Shown here: positions 17,691 through 25,590 of the stretch, one piece after another
How positions within the stretch are numbered: position 1 is the stretch's first letter
Layout: each line of letters opens with the position of its first letter
Assembly: GCF_001581005.1 (NCBI RefSeq)
Contig: NZ_LHZV01000048.1
Coordinates: 1-53,407, forward strand
Reading direction: 5' to 3'
Length of the DNA: 53,407 bases
Origin: Acetobacter orleanensis
GTDB taxonomy: Bacteria; Pseudomonadota; Alphaproteobacteria; Acetobacterales; Acetobacteraceae
The notes under the pieces: generated by a model
Seen by the model: only the letters and a program-made list of their open reading frames with translations
Database searches by the model: none
Told to the model about the DNA's origin: nothing
Position numbers and translations under genes: made by a program

Positions 17691-17694
17691 GTAC

Positions 17695-19029
17695 ATGAAC
17701 AATTGTGAAACGGGGATGAAGGACGCCATCATGAAGGCGCAGGAAGATGGGCAACAGGGTTTGGCACAGCAGACGGTTTCCGGCGCTCTGCCAAGCCCAA
17801 TGGTAGCCTTGGCGCGCCGAGCCAGACTGGCGTCCCGCACTCTGGCGCAAAGCCCGTCCTCCGCGCGGGACAAGGCGTTGTGGGCCGCCGCCGCCGCTGT
17901 GCGTGAGGCGCGCTCTGCTATTCTCGCAGCCAACGCGAAGGATCTGGAAGCCTCTACCGCAGGGGCTGCCTTCCGGGATCGCCTGACCCTGACTCCGGAG
18001 CGGGTGGAAGCCATGGCTGCGGGGTTGGAGGAAATGGCGGACCTGCCAGACCCGGTTGGCCGGGTGCTGGAAGAATGGACCCGTCCAAACGGCCTGCGTT
18101 TCCGGCGGGTTGCTACACCTGTCGGCGTGATTGGCGTGATTTATGAAAGCCGCCCCAATGTGGGCGCGGATGCGGCTGGCCTGTGCATTAAATCTGGCAA
18201 CGCGGTTCTGCTGCGTGGCGGGTCTGAAAGCCTGCACAGTGCGCGGGCTATTCATGCGGCCATTCAGGCTGGTCTGCGGGCGGCCGATCTGCCGGAAGAT
18301 GCTGTGCTGATCGCCCCGGATGGGGACCGTGCCCATGTGGCGGAGATGCTGGGCGCTGCCGGGCTTGTGGATTTGCTCATCCCGCGTGGTGGCCGGTCTC
18401 TGGTGGACCGTGTGCAGAAGGAAGCCCGTGTACCGGTTCTGGCCCATGCTGATGGCCTCTGCCACACCTATGTTCATTCCGCAGCGGACCCGGCCATGGC
18501 TCGTCGGATCGTGCTGAACGCCAAGATGCGGCGTGTAGGTATTTGTGGTGCTACGGAAACATTGCTCATTGACGCAGCCATTGCGCCGTCTCTGCTCCCG
18601 CAGATTGTAGGAGATCTTGCCGAGTTCGGTTGTACGTTCCACGCGGATGCGGAGGCCCGGGCCATCATGCCTGATCTCCCAGTTGCGACGGAGCAGGATT
18701 TCTCCACGGAATGGCTGGATGCCGTGCTGAACATTGCCGTGGTTGATGGCGTGGATGAAGCACTGGACCATATCCAGAAATATAGTTCTTCCCACACCGA
18801 AGCCATTGTGACGTCGGATGAAGCTGTGGCGACACGCTTCCTGAACGGTACGGATAGTGCGGTGGTGATGTGGAATGCCTCCACGCAGTTCTGTGATGGG
18901 GGCGAGTTCGGTTTTGGCGCGGAAATTGGCATTGCCACAGGCCGTTTCCATGCGCGTGGGCCGGTGGGGGTCGAGCAGTTGACCACCTTCCGGTACGAGG
19001 TGATCGGTACAGGGCAGGTGCGGACCTGA
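17695..19029 (+). CDS. proA: Gamma-glutamyl phosphate reductase
   Basis: Reduces gamma-glutamyl phosphate to glutamate semialdehyde with NADPH in proline biosynthesis. The protein has the aldehyde dehydrogenase fold: PVGVIGVIYESRPNVGADA at about residues 142-160, the catalytic Cys 284 in RRVGICGATETLL, and the C-terminal FGAEIGIATGRFHARGPVG. The length from the first ATG is 444, a little long for the family. In-frame ATGs at 17716 and 17731 are alternative starts; the last has AAGGA upstream. No proB is adjacent. nadD follows after 8 nt, so proA, nadD and rsfS form one operon. Confidence 0.96.
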   Translation: MNNCETGMKDAIMKAQEDGQQGLAQQTVSGALPSPMVALARRARLASRTLAQSPSSARDKALWAAAAAVREARSAILAANAKDLEASTAGAAFRDRLTLTPERVEAMAAGLEEMADLPDPVGRVLEEWTRPNGLRFRRVATPVGVIGVIYESRPNVGADAAGLCIKSGNAVLLRGGSESLHSARAIHAAIQAGLRAADLPEDAVLIAPDGDRAHVAEMLGAAGLVDLLIPRGGRSLVDRVQKEARVPVLAHADGLCHTYVHSAADPAMARRIVLNAKMRRVGICGATETLLIDAAIAPSLLPQIVGDLAEFGCTFHADAEARAIMPDLPVATEQDFSTEWLDAVLNIAVVDGVDEALDHIQKYSSSHTEAIVTSDEAVATRFLNGTDSAVVMWNASTQFCDGGEFGFGAEIGIATGRFHARGPVGVEQLTTFRYEVIGTGQVRT

Positions 19030-19037
19030 AACCGGGC

Positions 19038-19706
19038 ATGACCCGACGGGATACGATTCCCACTTGGGGGGACCGCCGTTTTGCGCGGATTGGTCTGCTG
19101 GGTGGGTCTTTTAATCCCGCCCATTGCGGGCATCGGACCATTGCGCAGCGCGCGCTGGTGGCTCTGGGGCTGGATCAGGTCTGGCTCATGGTCTCACCGG
19201 GTAATCCGCTCAAACCCGCCGCAGGCATGGCGCCGTTTGCCCGCAGGTTCGACTCGGCAGCCTCTCTGGCGGATGGACACAGGCTGATTGCCACGGATAT
19301 CGAAGCCCGACTCGGCACACGCTATACGTTTGATACGTTGGGAAAGCTGCAAACGCGCTTTCCCAACGTGCATTTTGTCTGGCTGACCGGAGCGGATGGC
19401 TTTGTGACGCTGCCAAGATGGAAAGGCTGGAAGCGCCTGCTGCACCGTGTGCCGGTGGCGGTCATGCCGCGTCCGGGGCAGACTATGCGGGCTTTACGGG
19501 GGGCTGCGGCGCATTATCTGGCGCATTATCGGCTGTCCTCCGGGCAGGCACGGCTGCTGCCTGATCTTTCTCCGCCAGTATGGACTTTTCTTCCGGGGCG
19601 ACAAAACGGTATATCTGCAACATCAATTCGCCAGCAGGGCGGCTTTGGGGTGGATGTCGGCCAGACCGGCACCCCCGATACGTTCAATTCAGGAGATTCG
19701 TCATAG
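19038..19706 (+). CDS. nadD: Nicotinate-nucleotide adenylyltransferase
   Basis: Adenylates nicotinate mononucleotide in NAD synthesis. The 222-residue protein has the nucleotidyltransferase start IGLLGGSFNPAHCGHRTIA (H.GH motif), a middle VWLMVSPGNPLK segment, and a C-terminal ISATSIRQQ corresponding to the family ISST.IR motif. It follows proA closely. Its TAG stop shares bases with the AUA codon where rsfS appears to begin, a conserved neighbour pairing (nadD-rsfS) in alphaproteobacteria. Confidence 0.96.
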   Translation: MTRRDTIPTWGDRRFARIGLLGGSFNPAHCGHRTIAQRALVALGLDQVWLMVSPGNPLKPAAGMAPFARRFDSAASLADGHRLIATDIEARLGTRYTFDTLGKLQTRFPNVHFVWLTGADGFVTLPRWKGWKRLLHRVPVAVMPRPGQTMRALRGAAAHYLAHYRLSSGQARLLPDLSPPVWTFLPGRQNGISATSIRQQGGFGVDVGQTGTPDTFNSGDSS

Positions 19707-20242
19707 CAACCAAGCCACCCGCCGAAGCATCTGCACGCAGCAGGTCCTCCACGGCCGCCACCAAAAAAGCAGCATCCGCCAAACCGGCTCTGGCCGGAGC
19801 CGCCAAGGTTACCGGGTCTGTCCGTAAAAAAGCCGCAGCCGCCGGGCCGAAGGGCAAGGTGAAGCGTGAGGCGGCCTCGCCGGACGTTATCGCCCAGTCG
19901 CTCGACCTCATTGTGAACAGTCTGGAAGACGATAAGGGTGAGAATATCGTTGTGATCGATCTGACAGGCCGCGCCTCCTTTGCAGACCGGATGGTGATTG
20001 CCACCGGTGTGGCGGATCGTCAGATTGCCGCCATGGCCCAGCATCTTGAACGCAAGCTGAGAGACATCGGCATCAAGCGTGTTCTGGTTGAAGGTGCCAA
20101 CGGGTCTGACTGGGTTCTGCTTGATACGGGCGATATCGTTGTCCATCTTTTCAAGCCGGAAGCGCGGGAGCTGTATGGTCTGGAAAAAATGTGGGGCGCT
20201 GAACTGGATGATGGGAATGAAGAGGCTGTAACGCCCGTCTGA
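19703..20242 (+). CDS. rsfS: Ribosome silencing factor RsfS, with apparent AUA start
   Basis: RsfS (YbeB/Iojap) binds protein L14 on the large subunit and blocks subunit joining under starvation. The RsfS domain is at the C-terminus: SLDLIVNSLEDDKGENIVVIDL, then FADRMVIATGVADRQIAAMA and DWVLLDTGDIVVHLF (each shown in part). The only well-placed ribosome-binding site (AGGAG, 19691-19695) is followed 7 nt later by ATA GCA ACC, giving 179 residues with a Lys/Ala-rich N-terminal tail. No ATG, GTG or TTG fits there. Alternatives are GTG at 19859 (127 residues, near normal family length) or an ATG far upstream at 19580 inside nadD. Confidence 0.85.
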   Translation: MATKPPAEASARSRSSTAATKKAASAKPALAGAAKVTGSVRKKAAAAGPKGKVKREAASPDVIAQSLDLIVNSLEDDKGENIVVIDLTGRASFADRMVIATGVADRQIAAMAQHLERKLRDIGIKRVLVEGANGSDWVLLDTGDIVVHLFKPEARELYGLEKMWGAELDDGNEEAVTPV

Positions 20243-20278
20243 CTCCCGGAATGGGTTGAATTTCAGCGCGTATGAAAA

Positions 20279-20308
20279 GGGGAAGCCGCAGGGCTTCCCC
20301 AATTTTTT
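20279..20308 (+). terminator. Rho-independent terminator after rsfS
   Basis: A 9-bp stem GGGGAAGCC/GGCTTCCCC has loop GCAG and is followed by AA and six T residues. It lies between rsfS and rlmH, so rlmH needs its own promoter or readthrough. Confidence 0.9.
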
Positions 20309-20358
20309 ACAGAACGCCCGATCAGACGGGGTGTTTTGCATTACGGGAACTTGGCGGG

Positions 20359-20814
20359 ATGAAGCTGATTGCTGTCGGGCGGATGAAGGATAAGTCCGAG
20401 CAGGCGCTTGTCGCCCGCTATCTGAAACGGCTTCGTCCAGCACTTGATCTTGTGGAACTGGCGGATGGTCGTGGCAGCCCGGATGAAATCAAGCGGCGGG
20501 AAGCACAGGCCATTCTGGCGGCCTGCCCGGATCAGGCTTTTCTGGTGGTGCTGGATGAAGCCGGTCGCGCTTTTGACAGTCTGGCTTTTTCCGCAGCCGT
20601 TGCAAACTGGTCCGCACTGGGGCGTCCGCTCTGCTTTGTCATTGGGGGTGCTGAGGGGCTGGATGCGGCGGTTATTCAGCGCGCGGACGCCAAACTTTCC
20701 TTCGGCACACTCACATGGCCGCATATGCTGGTGCGGATCATGCTGGTGGAACAGATTTATCGCGCACAGGCCATTGCGGCAGGTCACCCATACCACCGGG
20801 CAGGGCGGCCTTAG
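20359..20814 (+). CDS. rlmH: 23S rRNA (pseudouridine(1915)-N3)-methyltransferase RlmH
   Basis: A SPOUT-class methyltransferase that modifies pseudouridine 1915 in helix 69 of 23S rRNA. The 151-residue protein starts MKLIAVGRMKD at 20359, the family N-terminus; the frame is open from 20272, but that part overlaps the terminator. The SAM-binding knot region FVIGGAEGLDAAV and the C-terminal SFGTLTWPHMLVRIMLVEQ and GHPYHR motifs are intact. rlmH commonly follows rsfS. Here the strong terminator between them suggests separate control. Confidence 0.95.
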   Translation: MKLIAVGRMKDKSEQALVARYLKRLRPALDLVELADGRGSPDEIKRREAQAILAACPDQAFLVVLDEAGRAFDSLAFSAAVANWSALGRPLCFVIGGAEGLDAAVIQRADAKLSFGTLTWPHMLVRIMLVEQIYRAQAIAAGHPYHRAGRP

Positions 20815-21125
20815 GGGCCGCTGTAAAAGTCGCCCGGATCGTCCCTGCGTCGGTCTGGTGTGCCGCTTGCAACGGATGCCAACCCGCGTTTGTATGAACT
20901 CATGGCGTCTTCTGCGCTCACACAATAAGCCTTTGGCACCAATCAGCCAAAGACGACGAAAAAGAGGTTTGAGCGTGCGCAGGGAGGTATGACACTGCTG
21001 GCCTGAGCCCGGATGCCAGAGTATCAGGGCTCTCGCGCGGTCTGGTCCGTCACAAAAATGCCCCGCCAGTCTTTCTCTCTGGCTTTTTGCAGTCGCCTTT
21101 CAAACGGACGCGCCAACGACGCGGA
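20815..21125. other. Intergenic region between convergent rlmH and murQ
   Basis: About 310 bp without a convincing gene. A short hairpin (GCCAG at 21065-21069, CTGGC at 21079-21083) followed by five T residues could end plus-strand transcription. The frames seen here are unsupported extensions of non-coding frames. No strong terminator for murQ was found in it. Confidence 0.5.
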
Positions 21126-22040
21126 TCAGCGATTTTTCAGGACAGACCGCAGATTGCCCGCATGCTCAGCCAGCAACGTGCGACCTTCTTCCGGAGAAAA
21201 GCCAAAACACACCAGAATGGCCAGCTTGATGCTGCCTTCGGCTTTTTCCAGTGCTGTGCTGGCTTCGGCTTCGGTGCAGTCCGTTAACTGCTGCACCATC
21301 CGATGCGCACGGCGGACGAGTTTGGCGTTGACGATCTTCATATCAACCATCTGTCCGCGCCATGTGTGGCCAAGCCGGATCATCAGGGCCGTGGAGAGCA
21401 TGTTTAGCGCGACTTTCTGTGCTGTTCCGGCTTTCATGCGGGTCGAACCGGCGACCACTTCCGGCCCGGTTTCAATCAGCAGCCCCAGTTCAGCGTCTCG
21501 TAGCAGGCGCGTATGAGGACTGCACGACAGGCCAATGGTCAGGCTGCCGGCAGCGCGGGCGCAGGAGAGGGCGGCGCAGGTATAGGGTGTGCCGCCGCTG
21601 GCCGCCACGCCAATCACCACATCATCCGGGCCAGCGTTGTGGGCGATTATGGCCGTGCGGGCTGCCTCTTCATCATCCTCAGCGCCTTCCACGGGCTGGA
21701 ACAGGGCGGCATTCCCTCCGGCGAGCAGCAGAACCAGCCGGTCTTCCGGCCAGCCATAGGTGGGGATGAGTTCCACGCCATCCTGCAAGCCAATCCGGCC
21801 AGAGGTGCCAGCGCCCACGTAAAACAGGCGTCCGCCCCGTTGCAGGCGGGGCAGGGCGGCCGTAATGGCGTCTTCCATGCCGGGGAGTGCTGTTTTGACA
21901 GAGGCCACGGCTCCCAACTGACTTTCCAGCAGAACATCCAGCAGGGTGCTGGTGGGCCAGAGGTCCAGCGCCTCATACCGGGAATCAGAGGTTTCGGTTT
22001 TGGCTGGATCTGTGGAGGCGGACGGAACCTGCTGGGTCAT
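21126..22040 (-). CDS. murQ: N-acetylmuramic acid 6-phosphate etherase
   Basis: Cleaves the lactyl ether of MurNAc-6-phosphate to give GlcNAc-6-phosphate and D-lactate. The 304-residue protein has one SIS sugar-isomerase domain. Landmarks are YVGAGTSGRIG (about residue 75), the GVAASGGTPY segment near 150, and ETGPEVVAGSTRMKAGTAQK in the C-terminal half (shown in part: PEVVAGSTRMKAGTAQK). It is the last gene of the kinase-cutC-symporter-namZ-murQ operon, 33 nt after namZ. It normally acts after MurP (PTS), AnmK or MurK; none of these is present here, so the ROK kinase at 25577 is the only candidate supplier of MurNAc-6-phosphate in the locus. Confidence 0.96.
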   Translation of the reverse strand: MTQQVPSASTDPAKTETSDSRYEALDLWPTSTLLDVLLESQLGAVASVKTALPGMEDAITAALPRLQRGGRLFYVGAGTSGRIGLQDGVELIPTYGWPEDRLVLLLAGGNAALFQPVEGAEDDEEAARTAIIAHNAGPDDVVIGVAASGGTPYTCAALSCARAAGSLTIGLSCSPHTRLLRDAELGLLIETGPEVVAGSTRMKAGTAQKVALNMLSTALMIRLGHTWRGQMVDMKIVNAKLVRRAHRMVQQLTDCTEAEASTALEKAEGSIKLAILVCFGFSPEEGRTLLAEHAGNLRSVLKNR

Positions 22041-22073
22041 ACAACAAAAATCCTGTGCTGGGATAACGATGAC

Positions 22074-23378
22074 TTAGTATAAAAGAAATGTCTGACGGAG
22101 GGCGCGGAAAGCAGCGAGATCTTTTTCCCAGAGTGCCGCGAGTGCCGTGGCGTCAGCCCCTTTATCCAGAAGGAGGCGAATCTGTGTATTCCCGCTGAGT
22201 TGGTCAAAGGTTTTTCCAGTCCCGCGCCAGAAAGAGGGGCCAGCCAGACGACGCGCAGTGCTGAGCAATGTCATCCCTGTGGCAACCGGGTCAAACTGTG
22301 TACGGTCAGTTACAGCACAATGCAGGCCATGTAGCAGCGTGTTTTTAAACGGGTCTACAAGGGGCGTAAACCAGACATCCTGAAAAGCGACGCCCGTGCA
22401 ACCGGCTTTTGTTGCTGCTGTAGCCCAAGCGTGTCCGTCCACATCCTCACCCCCCAGATAGAGGAAGGGCATGGTTGTCCCCCGACCAACCGAAAAACGG
22501 CTTCCTTCAAACAGGCAGGTGCCGGGATAAACCAGAGCGGTTAAAGGCGTGGGCATGTTGGGGCTGGGTGGGCACCACGTCAGGCCTGTCTCTTCAAAAA
22601 ACATGCCACGTTGCCAGCCTTCCATCGGGATGATGTCGAGAGACGCCTTTTGGCCAGCTTTTTCTGGGATAAACACGGCGTTAAACAGGCGCGCCAGTTC
22701 CGCTACCGTCATGCCATGGCGCAGGGCGATTGGTGCGCGCCCGACAAAGGAGGCCAGACGTGGGTCCAGCACCGGGCCGGAGGCGTTCAGCCCGGAAATG
22801 GGGTTGGGGCGGTCCAGCACGAGCAGGGGGAGCCCTAACTCGGCGCAGGCCATCATGCAGTCAAACAGGGTCCAGATATAAGTGTAGAAGCGAGATCCGG
22901 TATCCTGAATATCAAAAATAAGCAGGGTAATACCTGATTTTTTTAGGATGGATTTTAAGGCGTCTCCGGTTTTGGCGTAAATATCATACACCGTGCAGCC
23001 TGTTTCCGGGTCTTGCGTTTCCGGTTCGGAAAATCCTTCTTTCATGGATCCGCGAAAGCCATGCTCCGGCCCAAAAATGGCGTGAAGCCGGACGGAGGGG
23101 GCCAGATGCAGGCAGTCCACAATGGAGGTCAGGGTGTTATCCACGCTGGCCACATTGGCAATCACACCAACCTTGTGCCCCAGCAGCGGCGCGTAGCCGC
23201 CCTCCCGCAGTTTTTCAAATCCGGTTTTAACGCGGCCAGCAGAGGAGGGCGCGCACGCAGGGCCGGGAGAGGCGGAGGACGCCTGTGCGGGCAGGCAGCT
23301 AGCAAGAAATGCCCCACCAAGACCGAGTAAGGCCTTGCCGCTTTGGTGTGCCAGTGCACGGCGGGGGAGAGGGGTCAT
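22074..23378 (-). CDS. namZ: Exo-beta-N-acetylmuramidase NamZ-like (DUF1343), probable lipoprotein
   Basis: A 434-residue DUF1343 protein. The founding enzyme, NamZ of Bacillus subtilis, releases MurNAc from the non-reducing ends of peptidoglycan fragments. The family core IFGPEHGFRGSMKEG (about residue 100) carries a conserved Glu-His pair; PETGCTVYDIYAK, FDIQDTGSRFYTYIWT and LDRPNPISG follow. The N-terminus has an export signal with a possible lipobox LASC (Cys 28), so it may be membrane-anchored; cleavage after AQA by signal peptidase I is the alternative. Its start overlaps the symporter stop by 4 nt. It is downstream of a transporter and upstream of murQ, which fits feeding the cell with MurNAc. 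Confidence 0.9.
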   Translation of the reverse strand: MTPLPRRALAHQSGKALLGLGGAFLASCLPAQASSASPGPACAPSSAGRVKTGFEKLREGGYAPLLGHKVGVIANVASVDNTLTSIVDCLHLAPSVRLHAIFGPEHGFRGSMKEGFSEPETQDPETGCTVYDIYAKTGDALKSILKKSGITLLIFDIQDTGSRFYTYIWTLFDCMMACAELGLPLLVLDRPNPISGLNASGPVLDPRLASFVGRAPIALRHGMTVAELARLFNAVFIPEKAGQKASLDIIPMEGWQRGMFFEETGLTWCPPSPNMPTPLTALVYPGTCLFEGSRFSVGRGTTMPFLYLGGEDVDGHAWATAATKAGCTGVAFQDVWFTPLVDPFKNTLLHGLHCAVTDRTQFDPVATGMTLLSTARRLAGPSFWRGTGKTFDQLSGNTQIRLLLDKGADATALAALWEKDLAAFRALRQTFLLY

Positions 23379-24862
23379 GCGTCAGGCGTCCGTTTCAGGA
23401 GCGGCAGGACTGTGCGACCCAGACGCAGGCCGGCGGCAAAGAAAAAGAGTAGAAGAATACCTGTCAGAATAAGCCACGGAAACGCGAGAGGGTGCCCGTT
23501 GGGGCGTACGGTAGCCATGGTCAGCAGGACAAGCGGCACGGTGAGGCAGAAAGCCGGGATCAGTTCCGTAGCACGGGCGGAGGGGATGGCCATACCAGCC
23601 AGAAATGTGCCCAGCATGGGGCCGTAGCCACAGGCGGCAATGGAGAATCCCAGCAGCACAGCGGATTGACTTCCTTGCGCAAACAGCAAGGAACAGCCCA
23701 CAAGAGCCACGCTCCAGAACACGGTCAGCGCACGGGCTAAGGCCAACGGGCTGAGCGAGAGCATGCGGCCCAATTTGGCACAAAGCCCGGAAAAATCCCC
23801 AACAGTGGCAGCGGTCATGGCGGAAAGCGTGGAGGAGAGGGATCCCATGGTGGCGGCGAGAATGGCCGCGACCATCAAACCGCGCAGGCCCTCGGGCAAA
23901 CCATGCACAATATAGTCAGGAAAAATGGCATCGGGTGAAGAAAGTCCCGTTTGCTGCAACGGCACTTGCCCATGATACAGCCACAGTAACACTCCAACCC
24001 CAGATAGCAGGAAGAACAAAGCGGTGACCCCTACCGCACTGCCCATCAGGGCCATGCGGGCGTCCTTCAGGCTGCGGGCGGCCAGTACACGCTGCACCAT
24101 AAGTTGGTCTGTGCCGTGGGAGGCCAAAGTCATGAGTGTGCCACCGCCTATGGCGGCAATCGGGGTAAAGGCGCTGCTAAATGGCGTACTGGCATGGGCA
24201 AATAGGGCAAATTTCCCGGCATGGTGTAAGGCGCTGAAGCTCCCGGTAGGTAGGCCGTGCATCAGTAATGCGGCACAAAGTGCCGAACCTCCCAGATACA
24301 GGCAGAACTGAATGGCGTCCGACCACACAACGGCCCGTAACCCGCCACATAAGGTGTAAAAAAGTGTGATGCCTACAACGAGTGTCAGAAGAGCCAGATG
24401 TGGAACGGCCATATGCGTGGCAGCCAGCATGGCTGTGAGCGGGAGCATGCCTGCAAACAGCCGGACAGCTTCTGCCAGAATACGTGTGCCAAGAAATGTG
24501 GCGGAGGCTAGCCGCTGCATCCGGGAGCCAAAGCGTTGGCCCAGATAATCATAAGCGCTCAGCATGTGGCCGGAACTATAAAGTGGCAGAAATTTCCATG
24601 CGACCAGCGCGCGGCCCAGCAAATACCCCAGCGCCAGACCGACAAAAACCATCCCGTTCCCAAAAGCCACGCCGGGAACACTGATAACGGTGAGAGTTGA
24701 TGTTTCCGTCGCGACCATAGAGAGACACAGCGCCCACCACGGTAGGTCATGCCCCCCTTCCAGATACGCGGCGGTGGAGGATTGCCGACCGGACAGCAGC
24801 ACGGCCAAAAGCGGCATGCCGATAAGATACGCCAGCATAACGCCCAGATCGAGCATGTTCAT
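23375..24862 (-). CDS. Sodium:solute symporter (SSS family), probable amino-sugar transporter
   Basis: A 495-residue, 12-14-segment inner-membrane protein with the SSS layout: N-terminal MLDLGVMLAYLIGMPLLAV, conserved LSMVATETSTLTVISVPG in the second helix region (about 47-64), and ASHGTDQLMVQRVLAARSLK near the middle (shown in part: SHGTDQLMVQRVLAARS). SSS proteins import sugars or acids with sodium. The 4-nt overlaps with cutC before it and namZ after it make it part of the peptidoglycan-sugar operon, so MurNAc or GlcNAc is the likely cargo; the sequence itself does not fix the substrate. If correct it replaces the MurP PTS. Confidence 0.85.
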   Translation of the reverse strand: MNMLDLGVMLAYLIGMPLLAVLLSGRQSSTAAYLEGGHDLPWWALCLSMVATETSTLTVISVPGVAFGNGMVFVGLALGYLLGRALVAWKFLPLYSSGHMLSAYDYLGQRFGSRMQRLASATFLGTRILAEAVRLFAGMLPLTAMLAATHMAVPHLALLTLVVGITLFYTLCGGLRAVVWSDAIQFCLYLGGSALCAALLMHGLPTGSFSALHHAGKFALFAHASTPFSSAFTPIAAIGGGTLMTLASHGTDQLMVQRVLAARSLKDARMALMGSAVGVTALFFLLSGVGVLLWLYHGQVPLQQTGLSSPDAIFPDYIVHGLPEGLRGLMVAAILAATMGSLSSTLSAMTAATVGDFSGLCAKLGRMLSLSPLALARALTVFWSVALVGCSLLFAQGSQSAVLLGFSIAACGYGPMLGTFLAGMAIPSARATELIPAFCLTVPLVLLTMATVRPNGHPLAFPWLILTGILLLFFFAAGLRLGRTVLPLLKRTPDA

Positions 24863-25590
24863 GCAGGGCGTGTCCCACCTGCCTGTCGTGCGGCGGCAAT
24901 CAGGGCACGGATGGCGTCCGGGTCCGTCACAACGGGCTGGGAACCATAACCGAAAGCGGCATCCTGAGCGTTGGAGGGGGTGGTTTTGCGGCAGGAGGCA
25001 TGGATTTCCGTAACGCCTGTCTGGCGAAGAATGGCGCCCACATTATCAGCCTTCACGCCGCTGCCAGCCAGAATAACAATCCGTCCTCGGGCTTCTTCCT
25101 GCAAGCGGGCAAGACAGTCTACACCGTCCGGCGCGGAGGGCTTCTGGCCGGATGTCAGAATACGTGTGAACCCGGCCGAAATTGCAAATTCCAGCTCCGC
25201 AAAAGGGTCTTGCGTGAGGTCAAACGCTCTGTGCAGAGTGCGTTCCATGCTTCCACACTCTTCCGACAGGCGCAGGAGCAGATCATGGTCCAGATGCCGG
25301 TCGGGCCGGAGCGCGCCTAGAACGACACCGGCCAGACCAGCCGTGCGGGCTGCGCGGATATCATTCCGCATGACAGCGGCTTCGTCAGTATCAAAAATGA
25401 ACGCGCCCGCGCGCGGGCGGATCATGGCGAGGGCTGGTAGGGGACAGTCGGCGGCATACTGCATCAACCCCATGCTGGGGGTTAGCCCGCCAACATCCAG
25501 CGAGGCGCAGAGTTCCAGCCTGTCCGCCCCGGCGGACGTGGCGGCCTGAATACCCTGCGGTGTTTCTATGCAGATTTCAACATGCGTCAT
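24859..25590 (-). CDS. cutC: CutC family protein (TIM barrel)
   Basis: A 243-residue member of the CutC family, with HVEICIETPQGIQAA at the start, GADRLELCASLDVGGLTPS (shown in part: ADRLELCASLDVGGLTPS), ALAMIRPRAGAF, HRAFDL and ILTSGQKPSA. CutC proteins were named for copper homeostasis, but that role is disputed and the fold is a TIM barrel. The ATG at 25590 has GGAGC 6 nt upstream and overlaps the kinase gene by 14 nt; the symporter start overlaps its stop. Full embedding in an amino-sugar operon argues for a sugar-related role. That inference rests only on context. Confidence 0.9.
   Translation of the reverse strand: MTHVEICIETPQGIQAATSAGADRLELCASLDVGGLTPSMGLMQYAADCPLPALAMIRPRAGAFIFDTDEAAVMRNDIRAARTAGLAGVVLGALRPDRHLDHDLLLRLSEECGSMERTLHRAFDLTQDPFAELEFAISAGFTRILTSGQKPSAPDGVDCLARLQEEARGRIVILAGSGVKADNVGAILRQTGVTEIHASCRKTTPSNAQDAAFGYGSQPVVTDPDAIRALIAAARQAGGTRPA

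Noticed and set aside
17581..18951. 456-codon minus-strand frame opposite proA
   Set aside because: ProA on the plus strand is complete with its catalytic Cys; the antisense frame has no domain and follows from GC-rich third positions.
20815..21125. A gene in the rlmH-murQ gap
   Set aside because: Frames here are out-of-phase extensions without start context or domains.
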